DNA of 64,000 bases from Bradyrhizobium sp. 200 (GCF_023100945.1 NZ_CP064689.1:5810001-5874000), one strand, 5' to 3'; positions 16,924-25,592 are shown, counted from the stretch's first letter. Program-made: numbers and translations. Notes: generated by a model from the letters alone, not told the origin.

Positions 16924-17214
16924 TCACTCGCTACGGCCGAACTCGCAGCCCTTGCGGGCGTAGGCAAGACGGACGACGCCTTCCTTGTCATAGGTGCGCG
17001 TCGGCTTGCAGAACGCTTCCCATTTTTCGATGCTGGCGCGGCGTGCCTTTTCGTCTTCCTGCTCCTGCGCAAGATTGCGCGGCGGATCGTCGAGATAGGA
17101 CGTCGTGCACACCCTGCCGTAGAACTTGCTGTAGGTGCAGCGTTCCACGATCTGCCAGGCCTGCGCCGAGGTCGACAGCAGGGTGAGGGTCGCAATTGCG
17201 TAAAGGATTTTCAT
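16924..17214 (-). CDS. Small secreted cysteine-containing protein, unknown function (paralogue of 16334-16714)
   Basis: A 96-residue protein from ATG 17214 with a signal peptide (MKILYAIATLTLLSTSAQAW). Mature residues include WQIVERCTYSKFYGRVC, giving two cysteines, and FCKPTRTYDKEGVVRLAYA then KGCEFGR, giving two more. The last segment matches the preceding small gene, so the two form a divergent tandem paralogue pair. A 209-base gap separates them. The function is unknown. Confidence 0.68.
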   Translation of the reverse strand: MKILYAIATLTLLSTSAQAWQIVERCTYSKFYGRVCTTSYLDDPPRNLAQEQEDEKARRASIEKWEAFCKPTRTYDKEGVVRLAYARKGCEFGRSE

Positions 17215-17449
17215 GTTATCGCTCATCGCTCGCGGAGACGTTCTCCGTGCGGTGTAGCTAGCGCCGGAGTTCGCCGGGGCGCAACGGTAACCCTTTGTTA
17301 ATCTAAATAGCCGCGCAAAAGGTTACATCTGGAACCGCGCGCTGTCTCTTCCCGCTACGCTATCAGAACAAAGAGCTCACGGCAGTTCACATACGAGACA
17401 ACACCGTCCGCCATTGAGACAGCGAACAAGCCGCTTCGATTGACCGTTG

Positions 17450-18313
17450 CTAAACGGCCGTCCGGTGTCGCTCGATGCAGATCTTCAAGACCTCATCCAT
17501 CGACTTGTTCCACCAGTCGTTGGAAAAAATTTCGATCTCGGAATAGCCGGCAAAACCCTGCGCCTCGACCGCTGATCGCACCGACGTGATGTCGATGACG
17601 CCGTCGCCCATCATGCCGCGGTCGTTGAGGATATCTTTTGTCGGCACCAGCCAGTCGCAGACATGAAACGCGAGCAGGCGATCCTTTCCCGCGCGCGCGA
17701 TCTGCGGCATCAACTCCGGATCCCACCAGATGTGATAGACGTCGAGCGCGACACCGAGCGCGCCAGTGCGCTGCGAATCGAGCTGGTCGCAAATATCCAG
17801 CGCCTGCTTCGTCGTATTCACGCAGGCACGATCGGCGGCATAGGCCGGATGCAGCGGCTCGATCGCAAGCGGCATGCTGGCCTGCTTCGCGTATTCCAGC
17901 ATCTCGGCGATGGCGTCATGAACCTGCGTGCGCGCGGCTACGATATCTTTCGAGGCCGCGCTTCCCGGCCGCGAATATTGCGGCAGGCCGCCGACGACCA
18001 GCACGATGCAGGGCGCGCCCAGCGCCTTGGCTTCGTCGACGGCGCGGCGGTTGTCGTCGCGTGCCTCGATGCGGTGCGCCGCGTCCGCCGTGAACATGCC
18101 GCCGCGGCAATAGCCTGACAATTCGAGCCCGGCGTCGCGTACCGCCCGCGCCGCGCGGTCGAGACCTATGGCCGCGACCTGGTCGCGCCAGGGATCGATG
18201 GCGCGGATGCCATGCCGCGCGCAGGCGTCGATGATGGCTGTGAGGTCACCCTGCTTGCGGACCGTCGCCGTGTTCAGCGAGAGCCAGCGATGATCGGCCG
18301 AAAAATCACGCAT
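17450..18313 (-). CDS. Sugar phosphate isomerase/epimerase family protein (xylose-isomerase-like TIM barrel)
   Basis: A 287-residue TIM-barrel enzyme of the AP-endonuclease-2/IolE-like superfamily. Likely metal ligands are on strands seen as PLAIEPLHP (Glu, about 150), LGVALDVYHIWWD (Asp, about 190), LLAFHVCDW (His, about 215) and GYSEIEIFS (Glu, about 262). Its ATG overlaps the stop of the DUF993 gene by one base (TGATG), so the two are translationally coupled. It is the last gene of the operon. Members isomerise or dehydrate ketoses and inosose-like compounds; the exact reaction here is not known. Confidence 0.85.
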   Translation of the reverse strand: MRDFSADHRWLSLNTATVRKQGDLTAIIDACARHGIRAIDPWRDQVAAIGLDRAARAVRDAGLELSGYCRGGMFTADAAHRIEARDDNRRAVDEAKALGAPCIVLVVGGLPQYSRPGSAASKDIVAARTQVHDAIAEMLEYAKQASMPLAIEPLHPAYAADRACVNTTKQALDICDQLDSQRTGALGVALDVYHIWWDPELMPQIARAGKDRLLAFHVCDWLVPTKDILNDRGMMGDGVIDITSVRSAVEAQGFAGYSEIEIFSNDWWNKSMDEVLKICIERHRTAV

Positions 18314-19506
18314 CAGGGCTCGATGCCGCGGGTTGCCAGCACCATCTTCATGCGCCGTGTTGCCATTTCGGGGTTGGAGAGCAGCCCGGCCTGATCGGCC
18401 AAACGAAACAGCTCGGCCAGATGCAGCGTCGAGCGCGTGCTCTCCTGCCCGCCGACCATGGTGAAATGATCCTGATGGCCGTTGAGATAGGCCATGAACA
18501 CGATGCCGGTCTTGTAGAACCGTGTCGGTGCCCGGAAGATGTGGCGCGACAGCGGCACCGTCGGCCCCAGCACATCATGAAAGCCCGCCTCGTCGCCGGC
18601 CGCGAGCCGCGACAGCGCATAGGACGCCGCCGGCGCAATGGCATCGAAGATGCCGAGCAACGCGTGGGAAAAGCCCTGGTCGTCGCCCGCGATCAGTTCG
18701 GCGTAGTTGAAATCGTCGCCGGTATACATCTTGACGTTCTTCTCGAGGCGCCGGCGCATGTCGATCTCGCGCTGCTTGTCGAGCAGCGAGACTTTCACGC
18801 CATCCACCTTGGCGGCGTTGGCGTTGATGATGGCAACCGCCGTGTCCATCGCCTTGTCGAGATCGGTCGTGCCCCAATAGCCAGCCAGCGCCGGGTCGAA
18901 CATGTCGCCAAGCCAATGGATGATCACGGGCTCGCGAACCTGGCCCAGCACGCGGCTATAGACCTTGGCGTAATCGTCGGCGCTGCGGCCGAGCTTTGCC
19001 AGTGCGCGCGAGGCCATCAGGATGATGCGGCCGCCGGCCTTCTCCACCGCCGCGATCTGCTCTTCGTAAGCACGGATTACGTCATCGATGGACCTGGCGT
19101 CCTCCACCGCGAGGTGGTCGGTCCCGGCGCCGGAAAACACCAGCGCGTTGCCCTTTGCCTTGGCGGCCTTCACTGAGCGCTGGATCAATTCCAGCGAGGT
19201 TGGCCAGTCCAGCCCCATGCCGCGCTGCGCGGTGTCCATCGCCTCTGCGACGCCGAGGCCGAGATCCCAGATGTGCTCGCGGAACGCAATGGTCCGGTCC
19301 CAGTCGATTGCGGATGTCAGCCAGGGATCGTTATCGGCCAACGGATCCGCCACCACATGCGCGGCCGAGAACGCCACGCGGTTGAGCGTGCCCTCAAGCT
19401 TCGCCGGAAACGTCCGCGACGCCGCCAGACGATAGGTCTCGATCGAACGGTTCGCCGTCGGCAGCTTCAGGGACAGCGATGACATCGGCAGGACGGGCTT
19501 GTTCAT
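18313..19506 (-). CDS. DUF993 family protein, dihydrodipicolinate-synthase-like aldolase fold
   Basis: A 397-residue protein that matches, as I recall, the DUF993 family, which is annotated as class I aldolase/DapA-like. Recognisable segments are NRVAFSAAHVVADPLADNDPW near residue 45, ALVFSGAGTDHL near residue 120, PVIIHWLGDMFDPALAGYWG near residue 195, and MYTGDDFNYAELI near residue 260. KVSLLDK (about 245) contains a lysine that could be the Schiff-base residue, but I am not certain. It sits between a Gfo/Idh/MocA oxidoreductase (12-base gap) and a sugar isomerase (1-base overlap). A carbon-carbon cleavage step in a sugar- or cyclitol-like pathway is a reasonable inference. Confidence 0.75.
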   Translation of the reverse strand: MNKPVLPMSSLSLKLPTANRSIETYRLAASRTFPAKLEGTLNRVAFSAAHVVADPLADNDPWLTSAIDWDRTIAFREHIWDLGLGVAEAMDTAQRGMGLDWPTSLELIQRSVKAAKAKGNALVFSGAGTDHLAVEDARSIDDVIRAYEEQIAAVEKAGGRIILMASRALAKLGRSADDYAKVYSRVLGQVREPVIIHWLGDMFDPALAGYWGTTDLDKAMDTAVAIINANAAKVDGVKVSLLDKQREIDMRRRLEKNVKMYTGDDFNYAELIAGDDQGFSHALLGIFDAIAPAASYALSRLAAGDEAGFHDVLGPTVPLSRHIFRAPTRFYKTGIVFMAYLNGHQDHFTMVGGQESTRSTLHLAELFRLADQAGLLSNPEMATRRMKMVLATRGIEP

Positions 19507-19518
19507 GGCTAGGCCTCC

Positions 19519-20670
19519 TCACACCTTAATCGGGGCAACGTCGATCCAGCGCCGCTCGCGCCAGCTCTGCAGCGCGCATTCGGCGAGCTGCACACCCTTG
19601 GCGCCTTCCAGCAGCGTGAACTTATAGGGCGCGTCCTCGCAGACGTGGCGGATGAACATCTCCCACTGCTCCTTGAAGCCGTTGTCGTAGACGACGTTCT
19701 CCGGAACCTTCTGCCAGTCGGCGTAGAAATCATGGGTGCGCTTTTCGTCCGGGTTCCAGACCGGGCGCGGCGTCGCCTGCCGGGCCTGGATCACGCAATC
19801 CGTCAAGCCCGCTACCGCCGAACCATGCGTGCCGTCGACCTGGAAAGTGACGAGATCGTCGCGGTGCACCCGCGTCACCCAGCTCATATTGATATGCGCG
19901 ATCACGCCGCCCTTGAGGCGGAAGGTGGCGTAGGCGGAGTCATCGGCGGTCGCCGTGTACTTCTTGCCCTTCTCGTCGAAACGCTCGGGGATATCAGTCG
20001 TGCCGAGGCAGGAAATACTTTCGACTTCGCCGAAGAGATTGTCGAGCACGTAGCGCCAATGGCAGACCATATCGAGAATGATGCCGCCACCGTCCTCGCT
20101 GCGGTAGTTCCACGACGGCCGCTGCGCTTCCTGCCAGCCGCCCTCGAACACCCAATAGCCGAACTCGCCGCGCACCGAGAGCATGCGGCCGAAGAAGCCG
20201 GAATCGCGCAGGAAAGCGAGCTTCTTCAGGCCGGGCAGGAACAGCTTGTCCTGCACCGTGCCGTGCTTGACGCCCTTGGCGTTGGCGAGCTTCAGCACCG
20301 CAACCGCCTCTTCGAGATTGGTCGCGATCGGCTTCTCGCAATAGACGTGCTTGCCGGCATTGATCGCCTTGGTCAGCAATGATGGACGCGCCTGGGTGGT
20401 CGCGGCATCGAAGAAGATCGTGTCGTCCTTCGCGGCCAGCGCCTTGTCGAGATCGGTCGACCAGCGCTCGACGTTGAAGCGCTTGGCGAGCCGCTCGACC
20501 TTCTCCGCGTCGCGGCCGATCAGGATCGGATCGGGCAGCATGCGGTCGCCGTTGGACAGCAGCACGCCGCCCTGATCGCGGATCGCGATGATGGAGCGGA
20601 TCAGATGCTGGTTGAGCCCCATCCGGCCGGTCACACCGTTCATGATCAGGCCGAGGCGTTTGGTCGTCAT
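19519..20670 (-). CDS. Gfo/Idh/MocA family NAD(P)-dependent oxidoreductase
   Basis: A 383-residue dehydrogenase with an N-terminal Rossmann domain and the family signature YCEKPIATN (Lys near residue 113, in the EKP motif). A C-terminal alpha/beta domain begins near residue 150. Members oxidise hydroxyls of inositols, sugars or related compounds. Its start codon overlaps the stop of the enolase-superfamily gene (ATGA), and GGAG lies 8 bases upstream inside that gene. Length is normal. The substrate is presumably the solute imported by the operon's ABC transporter or a derivative of it. Confidence 0.88.
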   Translation of the reverse strand: MTTKRLGLIMNGVTGRMGLNQHLIRSIIAIRDQGGVLLSNGDRMLPDPILIGRDAEKVERLAKRFNVERWSTDLDKALAAKDDTIFFDAATTQARPSLLTKAINAGKHVYCEKPIATNLEEAVAVLKLANAKGVKHGTVQDKLFLPGLKKLAFLRDSGFFGRMLSVRGEFGYWVFEGGWQEAQRPSWNYRSEDGGGIILDMVCHWRYVLDNLFGEVESISCLGTTDIPERFDEKGKKYTATADDSAYATFRLKGGVIAHINMSWVTRVHRDDLVTFQVDGTHGSAVAGLTDCVIQARQATPRPVWNPDEKRTHDFYADWQKVPENVVYDNGFKEQWEMFIRHVCEDAPYKFTLLEGAKGVQLAECALQSWRERRWIDVAPIKV

Positions 20671-22082
20671 ACTGCGTTCTCCAGAGGAATTCTTGGCGAG
20701 GGCTGCGCGAGCGGCGCCATCGCGGACCAGTCCGGATGCACCGAAGTGGCGAAGCCCGGTGTCGTCAGCGATCCCGTCAGGAGATCGCCATCGTGAATCG
20801 CGAGCCGGATTTTGTTGCCGTCGCGGGCATAGAGATCGGGGTGGGCCGTGAGAAACGCTTCCGCCTCCGTGGCCGGCGTGTCGCCAAAACCGTCGACATA
20901 GTGGTGGCCGTTGCGCTCGGCATGAGGGACACCGATCAGGATCAGCGCGCCTAGCGCGAGATCCTGCTGCACGGCCAGCCCGGCCTGGCAGGTGAGGTCT
21001 TCGCTGCTAATGACGTATTCCCCCCCGACATCGTTCCATTTGGCGATGCGCGTCGCGTTGACGATCGACTTGTAGAGGCCCTTGCAGGATTTCGAGGAGA
21101 TGCCACGATAGCCGAGTTCCCGCGCAGCCAAGAGCGCATCGTAAGAGTCGTCGGCTTCGTCGATGATAAAGTCACGACGGCCAAGCGCCCCGAGCGGTAC
21201 CTGTCGGGTCACGTCGCGCGGCATTGGCTGCTCGATATAGTGTAGTTTCGCCATGATCGGCATGAGCGCGGCATCACGTTCCAGACGATCGACCAGCACA
21301 CTGAGCCCGGCGATATCGGCATACTGCTCATTGGCGTCCAGCGTGACGCTGTATTCATGCGGCAGCGTGGCGAGCTCTTTTCCGATACGGATCAGCCGCG
21401 CTGCATCGTGCTCTGGATCGCCATTAAGCTTGAGCTTGAAATAGCGTGCTCCGGCGTTTTCTTTTCCATCGGCAACGCCGCCTTCGCCTTCAATCCTGTC
21501 GTCAAGGCCGACGGTATGGCGGATCGGAACGCGATCGAGCCGGTGGCGACTGGCGAGTACGAGGAATTGTCCTGCATCATCGTCCCGTAGGTCCGGCGAC
21601 AGCCGCGCATCGATGCCAGCGACATTCTCCGCCATGCCGTCGAAGAAGTTGACGCCGACACGGCGCAGCAGCGCATCAAGGATGGCCTTGTCGATCTCGG
21701 CGGGGCCGTAAGCCGCTGCCAGCGACGGGATATCTTCCTTGGCGCAAGCCTCGACCTGCGCGCCAATGCAGGCCGAATGCAGGCCGAATGCGGTGTCAAA
21801 GCCACTATGCCCGAGATAGAGCTCGCGCGCGATCAGCAGCGAACGGCGGAGCGCGTCGACCGTCTGATCCGGCGCAAGATGCGGCCGCTTGTCGAACCAT
21901 TTCGGCACCAGAAGCTCGGCGCTGGCGCCGGTGGCAACACCCTGGCCTTCGACCTCGATCTCGACGCGCACAAAAGCCTGCGGCGTCGCGTTGATGACGA
22001 CCGCGCCGAACCGGAACGGCCGGGCAAAAGTGACCGGACGTTCGTAGAAGGTAATATCCTTGACGGCCAGGCGTAGCGGCAT
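20667..22082 (-). CDS. Enolase-superfamily enzyme (mandelate racemase/muconate lactonizing type)
   Basis: A 471-residue protein with an N-terminal capping domain and a barrel. Candidate active-site residues are in YFKLKLNG (KxK, about 225), VTLDANEQY (Asp, about 255), YIEQPMP (Glu, about 292) and FIIDEADDS (Asp-Glu, about 318), followed by ISSKSCKGLYKS (Lys, about 340). This order matches metal and base positions of dehydratases and racemases in the superfamily. It is about 80 residues longer than usual because of insertions in the cap and a C-terminal tail. A sugar-acid or lactone dehydration/isomerisation step is inferred. It is coupled to the following oxidoreductase gene. Confidence 0.8.
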   Translation of the reverse strand: MPLRLAVKDITFYERPVTFARPFRFGAVVINATPQAFVRVEIEVEGQGVATGASAELLVPKWFDKRPHLAPDQTVDALRRSLLIARELYLGHSGFDTAFGLHSACIGAQVEACAKEDIPSLAAAYGPAEIDKAILDALLRRVGVNFFDGMAENVAGIDARLSPDLRDDDAGQFLVLASRHRLDRVPIRHTVGLDDRIEGEGGVADGKENAGARYFKLKLNGDPEHDAARLIRIGKELATLPHEYSVTLDANEQYADIAGLSVLVDRLERDAALMPIMAKLHYIEQPMPRDVTRQVPLGALGRRDFIIDEADDSYDALLAARELGYRGISSKSCKGLYKSIVNATRIAKWNDVGGEYVISSEDLTCQAGLAVQQDLALGALILIGVPHAERNGHHYVDGFGDTPATEAEAFLTAHPDLYARDGNKIRLAIHDGDLLTGSLTTPGFATSVHPDWSAMAPLAQPSPRIPLENAV

Positions 22083-22094
22083 CGAAAACCTGTC

Positions 22095-22943
22095 TCAGTC
22101 CAGCGCGCTTTGGGTGAAAAAATGCTTGCGAATCCGCTGCACCAGTTCGGTGAAGGCGGGATCGGCCATCGCATCCAGCGAGCGCGGGCGCGGCAGTGGC
22201 ACGTCGTAGATCGCCGCGATCGCGCCAGGCCGTTCGGTCATGACCAGCACGCGGTCGGCGAGGAATACCGCTTCCGGTATGGAATGCGTGATCAGCAGCA
22301 CGGTCTTGCCGGTTTCGCGCTGGATGCGCATCAGCTCGACATTCATCTTCTCGCGCGTCATGGCATCGAGTGCGCCGAACGGCTCGTCCATCAGCATGAT
22401 CTTGGGATCGTGCACCAGCGCCCGGCAGATCGAGGCGCGCTGCTGCATGCCGCCGGACAATTGCCACGGCAATTTCTTCTCGAACCCTTCGAGGCCAACC
22501 AGCTTCAGCAGCGCTTTCGCCCGCGGCAGATATTCGTCGCGCGGCAATTTCTTCATGTCGATCGGCAACATCACGTTCGACAGGATGTTGCGCCAGGGCA
22601 GCAGCAGCGCGTTCTGGAACACGATGCCGACATTGCCGTGCGGTTTTGTGACTTGCTCGCCTTCGACCAGGATTTCGCCGGTCGAGGGTGCGAGCAGGCC
22701 CGAGATCATTTTCAGGAGCGTGGACTTGCCGCAGCCGGACGGGCCGACCACGACAAAGAACTCGCCCTCGTTGATGTGGAAATCCAGCGGCCGCAGCGAC
22801 GGCACATCGCCGTCGCGCGAGCGATAGGTTTTTGAGACGCCGGACAGCGTGATCCCCGGCGCGGCGCTGCCGGCGCGATCCGACACCAGGCGCAGATGCG
22901 CGCCTGGCTGATTGGCCTCAGTTTGTTTGGTCGCAGGATTCAT
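22095..22943 (-). CDS. ABC transporter ATP-binding protein (NitT/TauT/SsuB type)
   Basis: A 282-residue ATPase. Walker A GPSGCGKST, signature LSGGMQQR, Walker B IMLMDEPFGALD and the H-loop ITHSIPEAVFL are all intact. I start it at ATG 22943 because GGAG lies upstream. The longer open frame to 23039 runs into a palindromic repeat. A repeat-bearing gap of 159 bases separates it from the binding protein, and it is 12 bases before the enolase-superfamily gene. It powers import by the permease at 24159-24968. Confidence 0.93.
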   Translation of the reverse strand: MNPATKQTEANQPGAHLRLVSDRAGSAAPGITLSGVSKTYRSRDGDVPSLRPLDFHINEGEFFVVVGPSGCGKSTLLKMISGLLAPSTGEILVEGEQVTKPHGNVGIVFQNALLLPWRNILSNVMLPIDMKKLPRDEYLPRAKALLKLVGLEGFEKKLPWQLSGGMQQRASICRALVHDPKIMLMDEPFGALDAMTREKMNVELMRIQRETGKTVLLITHSIPEAVFLADRVLVMTERPGAIAAIYDVPLPRPRSLDAMADPAFTELVQRIRKHFFTQSALD

Positions 22944-22962
22944 TGGAGAGCTCCGCTCCACC

Positions 22963-23082
22963 CGTCGTCCCTGCGAACGCAGGGACCCATACGCCGTGCC
23001 CTTTCGTTCAGGCACGGGGGTAGAGACCTTCTGCAACAACTCAGGCCGGTGGTTATGGGTCCCTGCGTTCGCAGGGACGACG
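22963..23082. repeat. Palindromic intergenic repeat, family B copy 1
   Basis: A long inverted repeat with arms CGTCGTCCCTGCGAACGCAG... and the complement ...CTGCGTTCGCAGGGACGACG, about 28 bases each, around a ~64-base centre. It lies inside the operon between the binding-protein and ATPase genes. Such hairpins can stabilise upstream mRNA, which would favour binding-protein output. Half-copies occur at 25065-25095 and 34922-34948. Confidence 0.88.
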
Positions 23083-23102
23083 AGGAGTGCGTCATCAGCG
23101 GC

Positions 23103-24101
23103 TCACGAACCGCCCTGCGGCAGGTAGTCGTTGGTATAAAACGCCTTCGGATTATCCTTGGCCTTGGCATCCAGCCCGCCATATTCGACCATGAGGTTGA
23201 CGGTATCCGTCATGTTCTGGTCGGTGACCTGGAACGGCCGCTTGCTCTTGGTTTCCGCCGTGCGGTAGAGCGGGATTGTCAGCTCAAAGCCTTTCGTCAG
23301 CGTCTCGATCTTGCCGCCCTTCGGGTTGGCGTCGAGGATCGACTGCGCCGCGCCCTTCGGATCCTTCTCGGCGGCTTCGACCGCTTTCGTCGTCGCCGAC
23401 ATGAAGCGCTTGACCAGCTCGGCATTGGCCTTGACGAATTCGGTGTTGGCAACGATGCCCGAGCAGACCATGTTGATGCCGTAGTCGGCGAACTTGATCG
23501 CGTTGACGTCCTTGCCGGTGGCGTCCTTGATCTTCATCGACTGGTCCATGACGTAGCCGAGCAACAGATCAGCCTGGCCGTTGATGACGGCATTCAGTTT
23601 GGTCTGGCCGTCGCCCGCCACGGTCTGGAAATCGCTCTCCTTCAGGCCGGTCTTCTTCAGGAATAGCGGCCAGATCTGCGTCATGGAGTCGGCCGGCGTG
23701 ATCGCCACCGTCTTGCCCTTGATGTCCTCGGGCTTCTTGATGTTCTTCTCGACAAAGCCCATCGCCGACATCGGGCTGGTCTGCAGCAGCACGCCGGTAG
23801 CGACAATCGGCGCGCCCTTCACGGCCGCGCGCATCATGGTGGGGACGTCGACATAGCCGAAATTGGCGGTCTTGGCCGCAACGGCCTGCGTGGTCGCCGC
23901 CGAACCGCGGCCTTCCTGGATTTCGAGGTCGATGCCCTCGGCGGCATAGATGCCCTTGGCCTTGCCGTAATAGAACGGCGCGTGCTCGCCATAGACGTAC
24001 CAGTTCAGCATCAGCACGACCTTGTCGGCGGCCGATGCCGGCAGCACTGAAAGCGCAGTCCAGATCAGGGCGGCGGAGATCGCCGCTATCGTTCGTCTCA
24101 T
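23103..24101 (-). CDS. ABC transporter substrate-binding protein (NMT1/THI5-like)
   Basis: A 332-residue periplasmic receptor. ATG 24101 has GGGAGG 6 bases upstream; ATG 24107 would have no spacing. The signal peptide RRTIAAISAALIWTALSVLP ends near ASAAD. The mature part starts KVVLMLNWYVYGEHAPFYYG and continues with YAAEGIDLEIQEGRGSAATT, typical of NMT1/SsuA-like receptors for thiamine precursors, sulfonates, pyrimidines or aromatics. The ligand cannot be told from sequence. The operon enzymes suggest a polyol-, sugar- or lactone-like compound rather than a sulfonate. Confidence 0.9.
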   Translation of the reverse strand: MRRTIAAISAALIWTALSVLPASAADKVVLMLNWYVYGEHAPFYYGKAKGIYAAEGIDLEIQEGRGSAATTQAVAAKTANFGYVDVPTMMRAAVKGAPIVATGVLLQTSPMSAMGFVEKNIKKPEDIKGKTVAITPADSMTQIWPLFLKKTGLKESDFQTVAGDGQTKLNAVINGQADLLLGYVMDQSMKIKDATGKDVNAIKFADYGINMVCSGIVANTEFVKANAELVKRFMSATTKAVEAAEKDPKGAAQSILDANPKGGKIETLTKGFELTIPLYRTAETKSKRPFQVTDQNMTDTVNLMVEYGGLDAKAKDNPKAFYTNDYLPQGGS

Positions 24102-24125
24102 GGTCATCCTCCCGATGGTGGTGAT

Positions 24126-24150
24126 GCGGCCCTTGGGCAGGCCGCTTTTT
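24126..24150. repeat. Intercistronic hairpin before the NMT1-like receptor gene
   Basis: GCGGCC / GGCCGC with an 8-base loop lies in the 57-base gap between the permease and receptor genes. The T-run next to it (24146-24150) is on the plus strand, opposite to transcription of the operon, so a terminator role for the operon is unlikely. An mRNA processing or stabilising role is possible. Confidence 0.4.
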
Positions 24151-24158
24151 GGCTTGGC

Positions 24159-24968
24159 TTACGAAGCAAAAATGATGTCGTCGCGCTGGCTGACATGCCA
24201 GGGGATCACGAGGCGTTCGATGCGGTCGACGGCCCAGAACAAGACGACGCCGAGCAGCGCGAGGATTACCAGCGCCGCGAACATCGTCGGCAGGTCGAAC
24301 GTTCCGATCGAGCGCTGCATCACATAGCCGATGCCCGAATTGGAGCCGACGAACTCGCCGACCACGGCGCCGACCACGGCTAGCGTGATGGAGACCTTCA
24401 GCCCGGAGAAGATCGCGGGCATCGCATGCGGTAGGTTGACGGCGCAAAACACGCGGAAGCGGCTGCCCTGCATGGCTCGGGCGAGATCGACCATATCAGG
24501 GTCGACCGACTTGAAGCCCTGCACTGCGGACACCACCACAGGGAAAAACCCGAGCAGGAACGCCGAAATCACCTTCGGAATGATGCCGAAACCGAACCAG
24601 ACCACGAACAGCGGCGCGATCGCGATCTTCGGCACCGACTGCGAGAATACGAGTAGCGGATAGACGTAGCTTTCCACCGTCTTCGATCCCGCAATCAGCA
24701 TGGCGACGGGAATGCCGAACACCGCCGACAGCAGGAAGCCGCAGATGGTGGCATAGGTGGTGGGCCAGGCCTGCCGCAGCAGTTCCGGCCAGTCCGTCCA
24801 CAGGACAGCCACGACATCGCCGGGCGCCGGGATCTGGTAGGCCGGAATCCGGAACACGCGGATGGTGAGGTCCCAGATCACCACGATGAACAGCAGGAAC
24901 AGAAACGGCCGCACCCACGCAGCATTAAGCGCTTTCGACACGCCACTCTCGCGCTTCAGCTCCGCCAC
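24159..24968 (-). CDS. ABC transporter permease (NitT/TauT type)
   Basis: A 269-residue inner-membrane permease of the BPD_transp_1 fold with about six helices. The EAA-type loop is around residue 165-190 (DMVDLARAMQGSRFRVFCAV). I place the start at GTG 24968, with AGGGAG 6 bases upstream. The open frame continues to 25112 into a family B half-repeat, and that part is not coding. It is the first gene of the seven-gene operon and is preceded by almost 900 bases of repeats. Confidence 0.9.
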   Translation of the reverse strand: MAELKRESGVSKALNAAWVRPFLFLLFIVVIWDLTIRVFRIPAYQIPAPGDVVAVLWTDWPELLRQAWPTTYATICGFLLSAVFGIPVAMLIAGSKTVESYVYPLLVFSQSVPKIAIAPLFVVWFGFGIIPKVISAFLLGFFPVVVSAVQGFKSVDPDMVDLARAMQGSRFRVFCAVNLPHAMPAIFSGLKVSITLAVVGAVVGEFVGSNSGIGYVMQRSIGTFDLPTMFAALVILALLGVVLFWAVDRIERLVIPWHVSQRDDIIFAS

Positions 24969-25064
24969 GTCCCGCTCCCTGACGATCGTCTTTTCTGGAT
25001 AGAATTTAACCCGTTGGATAAATACTGGCAAGCGGGTTTTCCTGCGGCAATTTTGCGCTCTCGC

Positions 25065-25095
25065 CGTCGTTCCTGCGAAAGCAGGAACCCATACG
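25065..25095. repeat. Family B half-repeat
   Basis: CGTCGTTCCTGCGAAAGCAG followed by GAACCCATACG is one arm of the family B palindrome with several substitutions. It lies upstream of the NMT1-type operon and gives a false N-terminal extension to the permease frame. Confidence 0.75.
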
Positions 25096-25146
25096 CCGCG
25101 GCGCCAAATCACTTCTGATTTTCCGAAATCGTGTCAAGCCGGCGAA

Positions 25147-25592
25147 TCAAAAATATTCCGCTTCACGCGCCGGGCAAATCAGCCGCATAACTCTGCCCGT
25201 CTCACCCATTGAGGGGCGCTCGCGATCGTCACGGACGTGCGGTGAGATGCGGTGGACGCGAGAGGCGCGCGAGACGTACGCGCCTTGAGCGTACGGCGAA
25301 GTCGTGTGGTTCGGGCGCCGCGGTGCTGGCGTTAAGTCGCGTGGAAGTTTTCCGCGTGGCGACGGAGGCAAGAAAGCCGTTCTCCGGGAAGAGCACGAAG
25401 TAAGCCGTAAAGCCATTGCGCAGGGAAGGCCGGGATGCTCCCGCTGTACCTGTATGCTCGTGTGCCGCATCTTTTTGTGTGCATTGGCACGCGGGACCGC
25501 GGGTGCAGCCGGCACCCGGTCTTCCCTGCGCCCTCTGATTGGAGGGCGGGAAGTGAATGGCAAACCTCGGGCAGATGATGCCGCGAGATCGC
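25147..25592 (-). repeat. Dispersed ~446-bp structured repeat, copy 1 (minus orientation)
   Basis: On the minus strand this segment aligns over its whole length with 47141-47587 on the plus strand. Shared blocks include CGATCTCGCGGCA at the start, GAGGGCGCAGGGAAGACCGG, GCGCAATGGCTTTACG, CTTACTTCGTGCTC, ACCACACGACTTCGCCGTAC, CGCATCTCACCGCACG and GAATATTTTTG at the end. A hairpin CGGGTGC-5-GCACCCG is kept although the loop differs between copies. Similar DNA is common in Bradyrhizobium genomes and is often mis-annotated as short hypothetical proteins. Small frames across it on both strands are not credible genes. It makes up most of the gene-free stretch 24969-25852. Confidence 0.85.

Noticed and set aside
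22963..23082. Possible insertion-sequence ends or attachment site
   Set aside because: No transposase, integrase or target duplication is present; the same arms recur elsewhere as a short palindromic repeat family.
24146..24150. T-run beside a hairpin, looking like a terminator
   Set aside because: It is on the plus strand while the operon is transcribed from the minus strand, so it would not terminate that operon.
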